NCBI GenBank assembly: GCA_949358305.1
Contig: OX442321.1
Span: 8,457,605 to 8,521,604 of the forward strand
Length of the DNA: 64,000 nucleotides
Source: Strigamia acuminata
Lineage: Eukaryota; Arthropoda; Chilopoda; Geophilomorpha; Linotaeniidae
Reading direction: 5' to 3'
The notes under the pieces are model-generated. The model had not been told where the DNA came from and searched no databases. It worked only from the letters and a program-made list of their open reading frames with translations. Shown piece after piece: positions 60,101 through 64,000 of the stretch (its first letter is position 1; each line of letters starts with the position of its first letter). A program made the position numbers and the translations under genes.

Positions 60101-63100
60101 AAAGTCCCTTTAATATGACGAGAGTAATTCAAGTCGATTCCAGATGAAAGTGCAAATCTGAAACTGAAAATGGAGGTGGATTCAATTGTTTGGATGGTAT
60201 GTAAATTCAGTAAATGCAAAATCGTCTTAGTTAAACGTGAGAAATGTCTGTGGGGTCTGTTTAGAATATTATTTAACCCGGGAACTATTTTAACTGGGGT
60301 GGAATTATTCGATTAATTCCATGACGTCATGGCGAGCATTCAGGTCGCGAGGTCCTCCATCTGGTGGGGATTAGTGGTGATCAGTTCTCCTCATCTTTTT
60401 CTCCCCCGCATTGGAATGTAGTGCATCGTTTCTCATGGATGGCAATGGCACTCTGAGTCGAACCACGGCCACAACTGTCTCTGCAAAGTTTGTTTTATTT
60501 ATCAAACGGTTTTTACGAGCCGGAAATTGATTTTTTTATTTGAAAAAAAATGTTTATCGGACCAATGATGATGTAAAAGAGGATTTTGATGTCAAGTTGT
60601 TGGATTCCAGAAGAAAATCGTCGATAGTTTGTAAAAAGTGTCGTCCTCAAAGTGTTCGTTTCGTTAATTCGTGTATGACGCATTCGTCAATTGAACAAGA
60701 CGGGATTATATCATGCAAACTATTTTAAAAGATTTGTTTGTTTAATATTTTTTTTTTTTTCCCGGAAGTCGAGATTTTTTAAAAAAAAATTTGACTTTTA
60801 CAATTTTTTTTTGGAATTGTTTTAAAGATGGTGAATTGCGAAATGAAGTCGAGTGGCGAATTTTTATCATCAATTGCGAAAATGTTATCTGGCAATTCGT
60901 GATTTGTACACAAATAATTATTTAAGCAAAAACATAACGAGAAAAACTTATTTTTGTTTGCAAAAAAAGACTTGCAGTTGGCCGCTCATCATTCATCACT
61001 TATTGTGAGTCAGTGGGGTGAACTAGCTAATTGTGTTAGTGTTGGAGGAACTCGGAAAAAGTGCTCTTGTTTCAAGCATCAGCCCCCCTGCAGAATCTTG
61101 GCTTATTTCCTTTTGCGAGCGTAACCGCGCAAAGGAAATTAACAAACAAGTGGCTGTTTTCCCGTTTTGCTTTCCGTTTGCCAGACGACATGACAGTGGA
61201 GACGAGTCCTGTTCGGCGGAAACTTCTTCGGAAAATATCGGAAGATGTGGAGAACGTGTTATCCTTCTATAAACTTTGTTTTGATCTAGATTGTATAGAA
61301 GATGAGGAAAATAGTGTGGTAAATTTTTGTTTATTTTATTTTTATATTTTTTAAAAAATGTTTGGATTGAATTTTCGGGAAATGTTTTCGTAATTCGTCA
61401 CTATACTAAGAGAGATTTATTTCGGTTAAAAATATCTCGGTTTGTGATGTTTAGTTTGAAAGGTGGCACGTGTGAAGTGTAAATTAGATGTCACGTGATA
61501 GATGGAGTGTAAAGACCCAAGGCGGTGGTGACGTGAAGCCACTTCCGGTTTTATATCATTTTTAGTTCCTGTTGTTCGAAAATCGTGATTGTATGGGGGG
61601 GAATAAGGGAATTTAAATAATTCTGATAACTAAACGTCGGTATTGGTTTGTAACAATGCGCTTACCATGTTTGGGAATATCGGAAGTTTAGTGAGTGCAG
61701 TGAGAGGAAAGAAATTGTACAGCGCGCCAACTAAATTCGAAGAAAATGTCACTAATAATGCGTCAGCTTCCTTAATTGAATGGAATAAGAAAAATAACGT
61801 TGATATTGTGCCAGATGAGCAGATTCCTGGGTTGAAAGTAATTTTACCCGAGGATGAGTTTAATTTCCCGTTTTTAAAAAACAGGTCATCAGAACTGAAA
61901 AAACGTTTCACAGCAATTTTGGTATTTTTTATTTCCCAGAAGAAAAAAATCTCACATGTAATTTGTTTGTTTACTTGCTTTATTATTTATATTTCTATAG
62001 CAACGAAGAAATGACAGGGAAGAAATTCGAAGGCGACTCGCCATGGGGTCAGACACCGATGAATATTATGGTGGAGAACGGATTACGCGAAAACCAAGTT
62101 TACAAACACGACTTCAGGTGAATTTGTAAAGAATAATGAGGAATCTCAAGCTGAAAAATCCACTTTGACATGAAAAAAGTCACTGAAAAAGACAGCACCC
62201 TGTGTGGTCTCTCTTGTGCGCCCATTGTACATGTTTTGAATGCACGAAAACTAAAATCAGTTTCTTTTTGCGACCTTTCAACTAGTCGGTGAATTTGAGG
62301 TGCATTAATGCGCACCCATTAAGCCGGCCCTGGTTCTTAGAATCGCAAATTGCTCCTATTCATGGAAAATATGATTTGTTTTATGGTCAAAGTGGATATT
62401 TGCCCTTAAATGTGTATTTTCAATCTTAGATTGCTTAAAATTTTATTATTAACATCCAAATTTGTTTATTCCAGAGTGGGATGAACCTACAGATATGTTT
62501 TTTGAACGAAACAGCTAATGATCATGAAAACAGTCAAGGTGAAAGTGACGCTGACACGAGTGCTCAAAGAAAGGAAAGGCATTTAGCTATGCAAGACAAA
62601 CTTAAATTAACCTCTACAAACAATGCAAAGGTTAAAATACTATACATTAATCCCGTATGTCCGGCGTATATTTTCTAATTGCCCGTGATCCACTTTTTGA
62701 GCGCGTGGAAAAATAAATTTTGCAAATAGGGCACGGGTGCGCAATTAGAAGATGTACGGCACATACATTTTTTTATTGTGTTAATATTGTTTGGTTTTAC
62801 GCGTAGAATTTAGAGTTGAAGGCCCATTTTACGGAAGATATGGATTTTGGTGCGAGACAGGCTAAACTTCAAGCTGAAGCGAGAATAGCGTTGGCTCAAG
62901 CTAAAGAGATGGCTCATATGCAAATGGAAGTTGAAAAGCAACGGAAAAAGAAGTCTCCTATCGCAGAAATGGTAACTGAGAACGCTACACTTTGAGTGAC
63001 AATTATTTAACACATTATCTGCAGGTTGGAATTGCTTTTCCTGCGAGCGAAAGGAGGACAAGTCGACAGTTACTTATCGAAATGAATGTTGCGCAGTTAC

Positions 63101-63462
63101 AGGTTATAGTTAATGATCTGCATACACAAATAGAAAGTTAGTATTGAATGGTGAAAATAGATTATAATTTTAATTTTTGTTTATTATTTTTTTAAGATTT
63201 GAATGAAGAATTAGTTCGGCTGCTGCTGGAAAGGGATGATTTACATATGGAGCAGGACTCTATGCTAGTTGATATTGAAGATTTAACGCGATATCTGTAA
63301 GCATGAGGAATATTTGTTTTAAAAAAATGAATTTGTGTACAAATTAATTGTGTTTGAAGTGGTGCAAAGGATCAAGCTGTGAAAGAAAAGGATAAAAAAC
63401 CATCACAAACAAAACTAACCGCTCCAGCACCGTTGATGAAATTGAAATTGCAAAAATTATAA
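57121..63462 (+). CDS. SCHIP1: IQCJ-SCHIP1-type IQ motif / schwannomin-interacting protein
   Basis: SCHIP1 binds merlin (NF2) and ankyrins through its C-terminal coiled coil; the IQ segment should bind calmodulin. Exons 57121-57138 (METSRL), 58244-58314 ([10 protein letters not shown]), 58427-58513, 58596-59658, 62001-62117, 62475-62630, 62807-62971, 63025-63136, 63197-63296 and 63360-63462 join in frame. The IQ motif [12 protein letters not shown] opens the large acidic exon, which ends with [20 protein letters not shown], matching the family's MDWEALEKHL. Then come [77 protein letters not shown] and [12 protein letters not shown], all strongly conserved with human SCHIP1. The stop is TAA 63460-63462. 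The large exon's centre is poorly conserved. The start exon is the least certain part. Confidence 0.9.
57139..58243 (+). other. First intron of the SCHIP1 gene
   Basis: AT-rich intron between METSRL and EEANTQL. I see no exon or RNA gene; a short (TA)n-like tract occurs near 57870-57890. Confidence 0.5.
61190..61318 (+). CDS. SCHIP1: Candidate alternative first exon of SCHIP1 (short)
   Basis: ATG 61190 begins a 43-codon frame ([20 protein letters not shown]... CIEDEENSV) ending at a GTAAAT donor in phase 0. The acceptor at 62000 also opens in phase 0 (QRRNDREEI), so it could provide an N-terminus lacking the IQ motif. In mammals SCHIP1 also has isoforms with a separate first exon. No homologue of this peptide is recognised. 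Confidence 0.35.
61667..61921 (+). CDS. SCHIP1: Candidate alternative first exon of SCHIP1 (85 codons)
   Basis: ATG 61667 ([20 protein letters not shown]) opens an 85-codon frame with protein-like composition. It ends LKKRFTAIL exactly at a GTATTT donor in phase 0. The next acceptor is 80 bases downstream (62000) and continues [17 protein letters not shown]. The spacing and phase make it a credible internal start for an IQ-less SCHIP1. I cannot name a homologue for its N-terminal part. Confidence 0.5.
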
Positions 63463-64000
63463 AGTGAATACTACTTACTTGTTAGAAAGAAGTTCATGTG
63501 TGCCAACGGAAAATTTAATGAAATTAATTTTTAAAAAGAAAAGGGCATTTACAAATTATGATTGTAATATGTTTTTAAATACTATATTCCTCCATTTCAT
63601 TGCTTTGTATTCCTTTTTATAATTTTTTTTTAATTTAAAGACAAACTGTTTGAGATTGGGGTTCGATTGTGAGTACTGGATATAAAATTGATTTTAAACG
63701 GCCATTTTGAGATCTCGCTATAACAAAAAAAATTTATGAATCAAACGAAGTCGGTGTTGCTATGAATGCATAGATTTAAAAATAGTGCAAAGGTTTTATG
63801 CTGTAGTACCGTGATAGATTAATCTAGTGGTTTCTAACCAATAAAAATTCTCACTTTTGTCTGTTTTAAGAATGTCTAGGTCACAAAAATAAAAAAAAGT
63901 CGCTTGAAACAATTTGTGTAAATTATAAACAAAATGAAAATTTTATACAAATGTAAATACTAAAAAAAAAATTAGCATTCACAGTATCGTGTAGTAAGCA
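63463..64000 (+). other. SCHIP1 3' UTR to window end
   Basis: A/T-rich sequence after the stop, with an AATAAA at about 63888. No coding exon or RNA gene is seen before the window ends. Confidence 0.5.

Larger units (their letters stand above)
59659..62000 (+). other. SCHIP1 intron carrying candidate internal first exons
   Basis: A 2.3 kb intron between the large acidic exon and the [11 protein letters not shown] exon. Less AT-rich patches near 60.0-60.5 kb and 61.0-61.7 kb, together with the two candidate first exons listed separately, suggest internal promoters. No other exon is supported. Confidence 0.5.

Noticed and set aside
60540-60728. A 60-codon frame ([14 protein letters not shown]...) in the SCHIP1 intron
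   Set aside because: It lacks an in-frame ATG near its start and has no clear donor in a phase compatible with the next exon, so it was not listed as an alternative first exon.
1-64000. tRNA, rRNA, CRISPR arrays, bacterial operons or integrated mobile elements with coding capacity
   Set aside because: No tRNA box pairs, rRNA motifs, regularly spaced direct repeats with unique spacers, transposase or reverse transcriptase reading frames were seen.

Overview
This window is nuclear DNA from an animal. Twelve multi-exon protein genes can be recognised, all with GT-AG introns and long T-rich 3' splice sites. The DNA is AT-rich, most introns are about 50-100 bases, and the genes lie close together on both strands. 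The gene set (minor-spliceosome factor, adaptor sigma chain, Golgi tether, chromatin remodelling factor, Discs-large scaffold) is purely metazoan. A compact, AT-rich arthropod fits best; a myriapod or crustacean would suit, but the sequence alone does not settle the lineage.

Layout: 485-2784 (+) ZRSR2-type U12 spliceosome factor; 4285-5119 (-) AP-1 sigma; 5433-7877 (+) MFSD1 lysosomal transporter; 8826-11617 (+) ALG9 mannosyltransferase; 12245-16578 (+) AMBRA1; 17991-28470 (+) RSF1 with one giant, repeat-expanded exon; 30874-34780 (+) COG3, followed by a duplicated copy of its own 3' end and a cluster of dispersed and tandem repeats (35.2-36.2 kb); 37145-39057 (+) an oxalate/formate-antiporter-like MFS carrier; 39673-40602 (+) folate-receptor-like protein; 40790-41508 (-) TMEM126; 42616-54741 (+) Discs large with several apparent alternative first exons; 57121-63462 (+) an IQCJ-SCHIP1 type gene, again with alternative starts.

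The genes are ordinary housekeeping or neuronal/epithelial genes and form no operon or joint pathway. The noteworthy material is in gene architecture: 24-base and 30-base coding minisatellites in RSF1, a 60-base stop-free intron inside the guanylate-kinase domain of Discs large, a donor site in MFSD1 that becomes a stop codon when the intron is retained, a 71-base exon in the SCHIP1 gene whose inclusion or skipping would switch between two overlapping reading frames of exon 1 (one with a membrane anchor), a segmental duplication of the COG3 terminus, and an alternating 31-base (62-base dimer) satellite in a Discs-large intron. I see no bacterial, viral or CRISPR-like system. All exon boundaries were read by eye from splice signals, frame continuity and similarity to family members as I remember them; none was checked by alignment.
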